Below, one piece after another: positions 50,001 through 62,000 of a DNA stretch of 64,000 bases. The first letter of the stretch is position 1; every line of letters begins with the position of its first letter. The notes beneath the pieces were generated by a model. The model saw nothing but the letters and a program-made list of their open reading frames with translations. It was not told the DNA's origin and made no database searches. Made by a program: the position numbers and the translations under genes. Origin of the DNA: Rhea pennata (Eukaryota; Chordata; Aves; Rheiformes; Rheidae); assembly GCF_028389875.1 (NCBI RefSeq), contig NC_084667.1:62226570-62290569 (forward strand), in the 5' to 3' direction.

Positions 50001-53000
50001 TTATGCCAGGCACCTGTGCTCCCTGTACTGCCTGCACAGGCACACAGGTGCCTCTGAAGAGCCGTTCAGAGCCCACATGGGAAAATCCCCCTTTCTGGAG
50101 GGCGACTGAACAGCCAACTCTGCGCTGGAGCAACAGGAAACACCGGGCACAGGGATCCTCCCTTGCCCCCACTCAAGGCAGGACTGCTGTGGGCCCGTTT
50201 GCTGTTTTTCTTCCTGGTGTCACAAGCCCTCATTCATTTCTGTGCGGTGGCCCAGCATCGGTGGGTGGGGGCCTCCTTCCAGGCTACGCTGCAGCCTTGC
50301 GGCAGGGCATTCGCCTGGGAAGCACAAGTGATGGGACATATACTCTCCTTGGCCAATGAGCTGAGAACCAACATCTTCCACCTCCTTGGTGAACAGGGAT
50401 AACCTCTAGGCAAGCCTATACGACAACAGCATTACCTTTTCCTTTGATTTTCAGCTAAACTGCTGTCCATGTAGATTAGCCATGGACAGAGCAGACCTAG
50501 TGGACAAGGTCTGATGGTGGAGTGCACATGTCCACCTGGACTCAGCATTGCAGTGGAGCATGAGGAGCTGGTACTTCACAGGCAGAGGCCTCCAGGCACA
50601 TGCAGCAGGCTGAATAAAACATCAAGGGACTTTTGCAGTCCAAAACAGAGGCACTGCTAGATTTCTCTCTTGAACTCTGCTACCTAAATTACACCCAAGT
50701 TGAACTTACAAGCCAAATAAAGTGCAAAGTCAAAAAACAGTCCTCTGGTGGTGAAAAAAAAATACACCTGACTTCATTGGCACACAATAAACAAAAAGTT
50801 GCTTGAGAGAAAAAATTCTGTTTTTTTAAGTGGGTTTTGTTTGTTTAAAGGCACAGAGGGAAGCATGAGATTAAGACAACAGCTTTTAACCTCAGTAGAT
50901 TTACCTGGAGAGTTTTGACCTGTTTTTTCAAAGCTTCTAATGACAGCACAGAAGGTTTGCACTGGTCTATGCAGTACGAATATCTTGTCATCATCAGACT
51001 GACTTCTCCATAAGCTTCATCATACAGTCTCCACTGCTCCAGTATTGCCTGCATGGAGGTCCTTAACTGTGCAACCTGCAAACAGATCACTTTTGTTATT
51101 GTTTCCTGGACAATGCTGGAATATAAATCACTTTTAAGTTGACTCCAAAATCTCAGTTCAATGCTCACTTCATGACAATCCACAAAAATTTCACAAGTTT
51201 GAATATTCTCCTACTTTGTAAGTAATCACGTAGGCTTCAAAGCAAGCAGTAAGCAGTATTCTGGGTATTAGAGTGCACTATAAGAATTTGCTGTAAATAA
51301 AATTTTAAACCCGAGTTCAAGGTAGCTCGTTTCTTTCAGCAGAATGACAGAAGCCCCAAGAAAGTAAAATGTACTGAAATGAAGAACTGCTTATTCCTTG
51401 CTGCCAAAATCAATCTGAAGAAGGACAAAGCAGAGAACTTTAGTCTTGTTAGGAAACTGATAGCTCAATCAAGTTTTATTTTAGTCAGAATTTCAACAGA
51501 AAGTGTTTTGTATGGAAGACACTGCTACAATACTCTCAAGAGCCATCATGCCCTTTATGTCGTTGTGCTGTAGCAATGCAGACTAGCCAGAAATATAATC
51601 CAGGAATTTCAGGATTCTCATAGGCAATGGCAGGATGGATTTCCTTACTGTTTTCTCTTTGCCTCTTTCATTACTACAGCAATTTAAACTATACTGGCAC
51701 AGGCAAGGTTTCCACTTGCCACGTTCTCCTGGACATTACAAAAGCAAAACGGCAGACCTACTTCAGTGCAATTTGTCATTTTTGCCTTTCCATATCAGGT
51801 AACCACACGAGGCATGTACTGGGCTAGACAAAACATTCACCCAGTTCAAAATCTGCTTCTAGTGATGCCAACACCAGATGCTTTGAGAAGAGCATGAAAA
51901 CCAGGCAAACAAACATCCAGCAAAGCCAGATGCCAGGTTTTGATTCTGACTGTGCCTCCACCCAACAGGAGATGACGACACTTCTCTGCCAAGGCGCATG
52001 CAGGACAGCCTGCACGTATCCTCGTTCGAGCCAGGCAGGAGTAGACGGATTAATGACCTCTAGTCTCATTTGAATCCTGGTGTAGGTGGGGTGAATCTTT
52101 AATTCTGTCAGTAGCCTGCAGCTAATTACTGCCCACGCAAGATGGAAAGATGCTGAACTCGTGAAATCTCTCTGAGCCACAGTCATAGCCCTGAGATCAC
52201 CTTTCGGACAGTAACGTCATGGTATCCCACCTTGCTTAAACCTGTATCCAAAGTCATAGCCAGGCTCCCACTGAGGCCAGTTGGCTATGAGAATAAACCT
52301 GCACTCACACTTTCATCGCGCACACACACACTGTTAAATTATAAGAATATTCTGCAGTTTCTAAGTTCAACACTTAAGTCATAAAAATACTAAAATTAAC
52401 ATGACTCACAGCAGCTGTAAGAAGAAAAAAGAACTACACTCTTAAACCTGCCAATTTCAATCCTGAGCTCCACACCAAAAGCAAAAACTTTCCTTTTTAT
52501 CATGTACACACAAAAAAATGCCCCTGCTCTCTTGCTAACAGCCACATCATTCTTGTTGCAACTTGAAACAAAAAGCAACAGCCCCAACCTGGACAAACAG
52601 CGATGTGGAAGAGTTCAAGCAAAAGGGGTCCAATCTGATGAAGTTTTGAGGAACAAAAGTAGCTTAAAAGGGAAACGTTAGGCAATTTTAACTACAAATG
52701 CAATCACTGTATCACATATAATCCTCTACAGGACATAGCTATTTATTATCACAAATTTAAATCTATAAATGTACTCATTATTACATGTTATTGCATCTAG
52801 ATAAAAAGATCAGTTGCAAGTATAAAGTAAATACAACTATACATGCAAACTGCTGGTGAGTCAGTTTGCATGGACTGGGGAACTTGACAGGCTATCCATG
52901 AAGCAACTGGAAAATACCTGGGGATTTGAATACAGCAAAAGCAGTCTGGGTGTGGGAAAGAAAGAGTAGGAGGGAGATGGAAAAGCTCCACTGAGAGAGG

Positions 53001-56000
53001 AGCAGGAGCAGGCAGCTTCCAACAGCATATTACAGGGGAGGAGGGCCCAAGTATGAAGGAGAATTGAACCCAATCAGAAAGGCTTCCCTTTTCAGTTGAC
53101 AAAAAAAAATACCATTACTATTTCTTTGTTTTCTTAAATTGCAAATGAGGGTTTGTCCCTCCTCCCCCTGTAATCAAGATGCTTTGAGTCTTTTTTCTTT
53201 TTCTTTCTTAAATTTGGAAATGGATTAATGGTTGGCATGGTACAGAATTAAAAGGAAGTTCTTAGGAAGATTAAGATTAGATGTAACACCTATTTTGCAT
53301 CTTCTTTGCAGTAGCTAAGGCCATTCCTTGAAGAAAATGAGTAACATTGGTGGTAAGGATATATACTGGAGGGGCATCTTAACATGAGCAAAGCCTATAC
53401 CTGGCTGACAGCACGATCCCTCATTTCACACAGCTCAGCTGTCCTGAGCGATGCAGCTCCTGGGGTTTGTTCCGGACTGTCCTTCAAAGCCGCATTCTGT
53501 TTGAGCTCATCAAGAGTTTTGGATTTAGCTGCAAGTTGATTTTCCAGCTCCTAAAGTAGGGGGAAAAAGGGGGAAGATTAGAAAAAAAAATTATGAGACC
53601 ATACAAAAATTCTCCCATATTAGCAGCTTCAAAACCAACCCTGAGTAGTTCTTCAGCCATGCAAAAACACCACCATTTTGGCTCTGATGCAGAATGCCAG
53701 CTCTAGCAAGCTAAGGTAACGTGGGAATAGACTTCTGACATCCTACCAACTTCTCAAGAGTTATTTTCAGCTCCTCTACTTAGCCAGAGGCTATTTCCAC
53801 CTGTGGGAGAAATCCCACTGAAATCAGCAGGGCCTCTTGGGAGAGTAACTTCCACAACACAGTCAGCAAGGTTATAACTTAGTCTCGACATGCTGGCGAA
53901 AGCTGAACACGCTTTTGCACGTGTGTAAATGTTCATGCACGTGACGGACAACAAGTTTTCCCTATAACACTACACTTCCTCACATGACCTTTTTTAACCT
54001 AACTGTCCCCTAAAATTTTCAAATTTTGACCTCAATTTTAAGAGGCAAATTAATTTTTATGAAACATTTCAGCCACCTGATTCTTAGAACTGGATCTTGG
54101 TGGGATCAAATTAATATTTTAGGCAAAGACAGCTAGTGTTTTTCTTCCATCCAGGCCCCTCAATAGGTTTCAGAGTTTCAGACAGACGAGTAACTCGAGG
54201 AATAACAGAGCACTCTAGGGAACAACAGCAGCCTACGATGGGAGAGACACACGTAACCATGGCAATAAAAGAACAAATATTCCACATAAAAAAATAGAGA
54301 GGGATCACTGTACTGAATGAAAACAGCAGATTATCAGAGTAATGGGCACTGGTTATTGGCTGACTGCCCCTGTCCTAATTTGGATGGAGCTGATGCCTTA
54401 TAAACCACAACAAAACTAAAGTATACCCAGATTCTTGAGACTGGTGCAGAGGGAATACATTCTAGAGCAGGATTATAGAGAGTTACTATTCTTCCAAATG
54501 GGCCTGTGTAGCTTCTGTGACCACTATCACCAAAGAGCTCTTCAGACTAATGGAATCGATAGCTCTTGCCACAGCTGTGCTGAACCGAGAGAACTATCTC
54601 TGTTGGAGGAATTTCAGAATATTATTTCTGCAAAACACTCCAAAATTCACAGACCAACAGGAGATGTACTTTCAGCTGGAGGGGGAAAGGGGGAAACAAA
54701 ATAGCAATTCACATTGATGAAGGATCTGGCTCTTTACCAACTGAACTTACCTTGCCTTAATTAAAATGATACTGTAGTATTCTTCTAGGAAATGGCAATT
54801 TCCTTTATATTTCTTGCAAAAACCTGTGCAGTTCATTAGTCTGGATTCAGCAAAGTGCTAAACATACTCTGTGCAACAATATCACACATATATAATGCTT
54901 TACCTTGCAATCGTCTAGCGTGTTTTGTGCAGAGATCAGACTTGCTGGGGTTTGTAAAGATCTCAGTCGATCACTCTGTGCTTCCAGCCACTTGCCTAGA
55001 GTCTGTGCTTTGTTCTCATTTTCAGTAATATCTTCCAAAATGTGTTCCAGATCTTGTATCTGAAAGTTGCAGAACTCTTAGGTCAGTTAAACCTTTGAGG
55101 TGGGCAGAAACATGGATCTCCATTTCATGACAGATTTTAAGATTACAGTGTTTTCTCTAACCAAGGACAAGCCAAAAAAATCTTTGAATGCAAATATTTT
55201 GAAAGGAAAAGCTAAAGAGATTCTCTGGCTCTTTAGTACCTGACCACTTCCTTGGGCAGGAAGCAAGGCAGTGTGGGAGCTGGAGCTGGCAGCCTGTGGA
55301 CCTGACAAGCTTGGGAATCCTGGGCTACTCGGGCAAGTTTGTAGGGAGTTGGAAAACCTCATTCTCCCCAAACTCCACCAATAAAGATACTGAGAATCAA
55401 GGGAGCTTATGTCTCCTGTCTTCAGTTTTGGGCATCTCTTAAATCCTACAAAACAGCTTATTGATAAAGGTCAGAGAAGAAGAAATAACTTCAGCATTCA
55501 TTGTGGAAAATTTCAACTGTGCAGAAACTGAATTTTCTACTTTAAAATGCTTCTGAAAGACTTTCTCATCCAGAAAAAAATAGAGGGAGGCTTCTCTCAA
55601 TGTCCCATAAGCTCAGGAGAGGTACAGACATGAAAGACAGACATGCTAGTAGAGGGATTTATTTCAGCAGCCTCATGGTTACATTCTGGAATGCTGATCT
55701 TCTCCTAATCTTCCACATATCTCAGGAGTCCCATCAGCTTTTCCGTGCACTGGAGCAAACACGCTTGTGCTCTGCATAGACACCTGATGACGCCCGTGTT
55801 ACACTACGCACCTAGAGTTCCTCTTTCAGCTGCTGATCTTAACATTGCTCCAGAACAGAAAGCACATTTTATCACTCAGAAGAAGCGTGCAGAAACAGAG
55901 CAACCCATTTCCAGCAACCCATGCGACCAGCAGCATGGAACAGACCCTGGCTGTGCATTTACAGCAGGCCATACACTCCATTAAAACATGGCTGTCAACA

Positions 56001-59000
56001 CTAATTACTTTCTGGCAAATCCAATATCTATGACTAGAAATGTGTGGCAGCTTAATATATCTCTGCTTCTCACTCCTATCTTATGTCATGCAGAGGAGTT
56101 GTTTGCTTTCTTGGTGCTGTGTTTGCCAAGTAGGGCCTGGCTGCTTGTACCAACTGGCGTAGCACCTCTCCCTTCCATAAACCAGCCAGCGTTTTTACCT
56201 TTTAAGTTTTAGATGTACCCGGTTTCACAGAACCCCTCCAGCTTCCATTTCATTCAGCAGATTTCACTAACAGGTTCTTCTACAGACATGACCTCAAATT
56301 CTTCCTTTCTTATAATTATCTCAGTATAGGTTGTCTTTGCTGACACTGCACCAACCATATTTTCTTCATGTGAGGAATCTTATTGTTTCCACATAATACA
56401 GTGAGTGACTTGCAGGTTCTCCTGAAGACCAGATTTTGTCTATTTTATCTCCTGAGAGTTACAGGAGAGTTTACCCTCTCAGACCTTGCTAGGACTTAGA
56501 TGCCACTTGCAATGTACAGGGCACTAGCATAGACAGCATCAAAATTGTGAGAGAGAAAGCAATGAAATATGATCAAACCTTTCTGTTCAGGGACGCCTGC
56601 AGCCTGTGCCACTGCAGGTTCATCTCCCCAAGGCACTCGGCAAATTCTGTCCTTTCATACCGCTTGCTTTCCACATCACAAGTGCTCATCTGCAAGAGTG
56701 ACTGGTTAACAAAATCAACCATCCACTGTTTAAAGTTCATTTCCATCATGTATTCCTGGAAGAAAAAAATAAACAAAATAAACAAAAACCAATTAGTTTA
56801 GTAATTTTAATCTCCCTAGCATCTATGAAGGTGCCAAGTATGGCCTGAATCCTTGGGGCAATCAGTCTCCATGATTGGCGTTTCTGTGTCTAAGCAGAGA
56901 CAAATATCTTCTGCAGCCACCCTCTCTGCATTAATCTTGTCCCTCTTTCCTAGTATATTATCTCATTTGATGAAATATAATATCCTATATCCCTGTTCTC
57001 TAGGTAATTGGATCCTGACTATTGAATTTCAAAATTACGAGGTATTCCTTGTTGAAAAGGCAGACAGAAACACAGCACAGTCTGGCTTCCTAAGAAAGCA
57101 AAGCCTAACAGCGCATTTCCTACTTAACACGTCCTATCATCTAAATTTAAGAGAGAGAGAGAGAACAGGTGAGACAGATGGGAGAGCATGAGGAAAAAGA
57201 GAGTTCAGCACAGCAGACAGTACTGCCTGCGTTGTACCGCAGGCAGTGTTTTGTGTCATCTTGGAAGCAAAGTGAGTTTTTACAAAAGATGTTACTGCAC
57301 CTTTGGGGCTATTTTGGGAACTCTCATAAGTATCAAGGGAAAGATGCGACTGTGATGGTAGTTTGTGTCCATCCTTGTGACAACTAAACACCTGGCAGAA
57401 GGACTTAAAACTTCTTATTTACCTTGTACTTCTGAAGGAGGTTCCTGACTTGAGCAGCGCTGCTTTGGGTATTTATAGGGTCTTCACGTCCCTGATGTTG
57501 TTCCACAAGGTCCAGCCAGGTCATTAGTTCACCAATGGCTTCCCGTGATGACAGTTTTTCCATCTGAAGCTGGGGGTAAAGCATATAATGAATCCTCTAT
57601 ATTTCGCCTATTAGAAATATCAAGGAAGATGACATCTTTATTTTTAGAAGGGCTCCAATACTATAATTGCAATTATCTGGTATGAACTTGAAAATGAACT
57701 CCGTGCTCCAGAGTGCGATATGATTTAAATTAAAAAAAAAAAAAATAGAGAACTCTCCAGTCTGAAATAAAATTATTATTTCTAACTGTAATGGACTTTC
57801 ATATAAAACTGTATAGGTGATGGACACATGCAAAATTGCACAGAAAGAACACCATAATAATTAAACCACACTACAATATTGGGGATATTCTGAAAGACAG
57901 ACAGCTAATTAAGAGGTGCTTTGTGGGCCCTACATAGCAGCCAGCTGATAGCCAGCAGCAACTTTTGAAAGCAATTATTTAGCTTGAACTGAGAGATGGT
58001 CACAGAGCTGTTCCTCACCTGGTGAAGCTTTTCTTGGATGGCTGGGAGCTGTGTTATCAGTTCTCCCCATTTTTGCTCAAACTTTGCCAGTGATGACCTA
58101 AGTGCTGCAGTATCAGCTTGCTTCACATGAAACAACTGGTTGGCAGTGCTTACCACAGATGACTTCAGGGAAGACTTTTCATCAACTTCCTTAGAGAATA
58201 CCTGAGGTGCACAGGAAAAATTTAAACAGAGGGTAAATATTTATATATCTATTTAAATAAAGAACACAATCCTGTTTTCAATCACAGGATGAACCAGCTG
58301 AGCAAAGTGATTTTAGTAGGTTTGTAAAGTTCAGAAAACTTAAGAGACAACTTAACATGTTCTGGCAACAGATAAGGCTTTCTCCTGCCCCTTCATCTTG
58401 ATACAACACCAAATATCATCTCTTACTCTGCAAGGACCGGGAACAGGCATCTCCTCTTCACACAGTGGTCCAAGGAGTTACCCGGTCCTTGCGTCTCTGG
58501 CTAGCCCTATGAGCCCAACCTTTTGCGATGCTTTGCTCTCCCATTGAGCCAGACTCCCTTTGCCAGATCTCACACCACTGGGGCTGAACAGGTTGTACAA
58601 GGAAGCACAGCAGTGGGGGCAGGCAGAGACACAGGCTGTAAGCCAGCATGTGCTTTCCTAGCGGGTCGACTACCCCCATGGCTCTGCAGCTTCTCTGCCG
58701 CTCCTCGGCTACATGCTCCAGACTCGCTTGGTGAGTGGGCCATAAACTGGGCTGATTAGCTGCAGCTGGTGTTTGGCATCAGGAGCAAAAGAGGAGCTGC
58801 GTTATCATGCTGTACATGCTTAAGAGATCCTGGCCGGGCAGTAATACATTGCACTTGGGAGCTCGCCACAAGAAGGTCATGTTCTGACTTAGGCAACCTG
58901 ACCGGCCTAACAGTCTGAAGAACAGCTCTGCGCTGGCTTCCCATCCTCACAATTCCCCACTCAGGTAATGCAGTGGCTTTGGGGCATGCAGCACTTTGCC

Positions 59001-62000
59001 GGTCAGTGCTACGTTCTGTGGGCAGCTTCCAGGACACGGTGAGTATAAAAACCCCTCACAAGGCTCATTTTTACTCGAAGTCATGATGTATCACCTAAAT
59101 CTGGCAGCAGAACTGACTTACAAACAAGTTGTTGATGTTATCCCTGACAGTGGGAAGATCTTGTGACACATTGAGAGACTGCTCCTTCCAAAAATTCATT
59201 CTCTGCTGAGCAGAATCCAGCCATTTCATTAATTCCTCCGAGTCTCTGTTGTAGCTGCAGGGAGGAAACAAGTATACAAACAGCCTTAGAGTGGTGACAT
59301 CTCCTAACTGACTCTAGGATACATTTCTCATCCTCTGAGTTGCCCTTCGTCAGGAGCCATGCTATTCAAGTACCTATACTGCTACTCAACTCTTGCAGAA
59401 ACACTGCCACAGCCTGAACTGATACACAACACAGAAGTTCTGCTAGAGGTTCGCACAAGACTGTTCTAGCAGCTCTGTTCAGCTGGCCTGCTTTCTCTGA
59501 AAACATCCCCTTTCTATATTCGCTGAGCAGTGAAAAGAGCTTTGCTAGAGGACAAAACCATCAGAGGAGATGGTGTACATGGGAGAATAAGGTGCAGACT
59601 ACAGAAGCAGAATAAATATCAATAAATGGCATGACAGGCATGCCCTGTCCCCACTGCTGGTCTGGCCAGACTTGGTCTCAGACTGCACAGAACGGGTGCA
59701 GGGAGAGCCAAGTTTGGTACATGGGCTGGTGACCTGGGCTGTTGGGCTGCCATCCTGCCTCTGCCTGAACAGCTACGACTGCATTGACGGCTGGGTCGGG
59801 CCATGAGAATGGCACCGAGTCTGTTTGGGTTTTGCCCCTCTGGAGGGCTTCAAAATGTAGCTTGAGGCAGCATTTCAGCCATATCTTGAATGCTTGTAAG
59901 GTGGACAGTATGTATGTGCACAGATGCACCTTCTGCCTTTGCAGGGGAATCAAGGCTAGACTGCATTTATGGCAGGCCAAAATGCTTAGGGCAGCATGAG
60001 CAGCCCGTCTGTAATCAGCTCCAGCGTACGAACTGCAGCTCAATCCAGCTGACTCTCAGCTAGATGTACTGACCTGGCAATAGCAGCAATCAATAAATAC
60101 TGTTCCTGCAAAAATAAGCAGGAAAAAGGCCTGTTACATAAAGGGAGAAGATCAGCTGAGTCATAATGTACCACTTTTCTACCCACCACTGCTTTTTTTC
60201 ATTCTTAAGCAAAAGGAGCAATCAAGTTTATTATTTTGTTATCATATTTCAAAAAAATACACATCTATAGAAGGTCAGAAACTAATTTCTAGCTGTTATT
60301 TCTGATTGTTTTTTGAGGTATAACCCACCTCACCAAGAGTTTGAGTAACGTTTGAAGTCTGTGTAGTTCATGGCCAACTTTTTTGGTTAAGGACAACCAC
60401 TGTTCTTCCAGCTTCCCAATCTGGTTTGTTATTTCTGGACAGCTCACAGCAGTCAGCAATTTCTTCCCTTCTTTCACCATCTGGTACAGCCTGGCATGCT
60501 TTTCATCAACATTGCTTTTGATTTGCTATCAGAATATGGAAAGTTTACATAACAATAATATTTTAAAAATCAAAAACATGGCTAACAAAACACATATAAT
60601 TTGTTCTAACATTTTAATCTCACATCTTTTATTTCACATACTTTATTTTCCAAACTGAATGAATCTGTACTTCATTCCATGCAAAAGGGACATGGATTAT
60701 TTTTCTCAATTTCCTCTGGATAGATCAAGACAGCTCTGGACATCCTTTCATGTATTAGTCAGAATGACTGTTGTGTTTTGATAGCTCTTTCAATGCTTGT
60801 AAACCTCACCCTATGGACAGTCACTATCTATCAGATGTAGCTGCAGTGTGTTGACACATGACTGTCCCCAGGCAAAAGTTATAGCCCTTCTGTTCTTAGT
60901 AGAGCCTATGGCTCAACCCTATTTAAAAATTATAATCAGTGTAACAAACAAAGCAACATTTCGCTGTTACTACTCTTCATCGGAAGGTCAAAAAGAGAAA
61001 AGGGAAAGAAGAAAAACCTCCAGGAATTAGATCAGTTCTGGGGAGAAAACAGAAAGGAGCAACTGTGTGATATGCAAGTTTCTCACCTCTCTCCAGGCAG
61101 AAGGGGCTTGTACAGTATTTATCATTAATAGGGATATCTGTCTCACAGAAATTGTATGTCTTAAGCCTCAGAGAATTTTATTCAATTCTGTCCTTGAAAC
61201 TGTGAAGCTCCAGTGCTGAGACTCATCTTAACTTCTTCTAAAGCCTTACTACTTTGTTTCTGATAGCTTTATGGAAAAATAAAGACTAAGAGTGAAGAGC
61301 TAGTTAAGAACTTTAAAAAAAAAAGACAAAGACAAAGAAAACCTGATACCTGCACAATGAATAAATATGCAAACATTGCATATGTCCTGTCTCACTGTGA
61401 CAGGCATCAAAAGCATTAGAGAGCTGCTATGATTGTAAATATCTACTGTTGAGTTATTTCAAAAGATGCACTGTAGTCCAGACTCAATTTTGGGGGAATA
61501 TCCTATACTCTCTTTTATGTAATTAGCTACCTCAGAGGATCACAGGAATTCTTTCTGTTGTTACAGTCTATGAATCTAAATATCAAACTGAACTCAATAT
61601 AAACCCAAAGACTGATTAATTCCAACATTTCTAATAGAGTGGGTCCTCCAAAGACAGGGAAAGGTCAAATTCTTTTCTCTGTGAGGAGGGCAGATCACTC
61701 TTTGAGGATATAACATGAAGTTTATTGAACACTACTTCTTCTTAATTTCATAAAACAACCATAAAGGAGACATTCATCATATGTTTCAAACTTGATGATG
61801 TTCTAAATAAAGGCACAGTTCTGCCATCAGATGTGCAACATCTTTGCAGCTGGAAACAGATCAGGATCCTATCTGCCGTTCTGTAGAAAAGGAATTTTAT
61901 TCTCTTTGTTCAAAGAGAAATCAGGACAATTCATTTTGAAGTCTCAAGATTTTAGAAGAAACTGTTAAAACCAGTAGGCCTTCTTCTATAACCAGGGGGT

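Noticed and set aside
50003..50359. 118-codon plus-strand open frame
   Set aside because: Starts inside the hairpin described above and has no protein-like features; likely chance.
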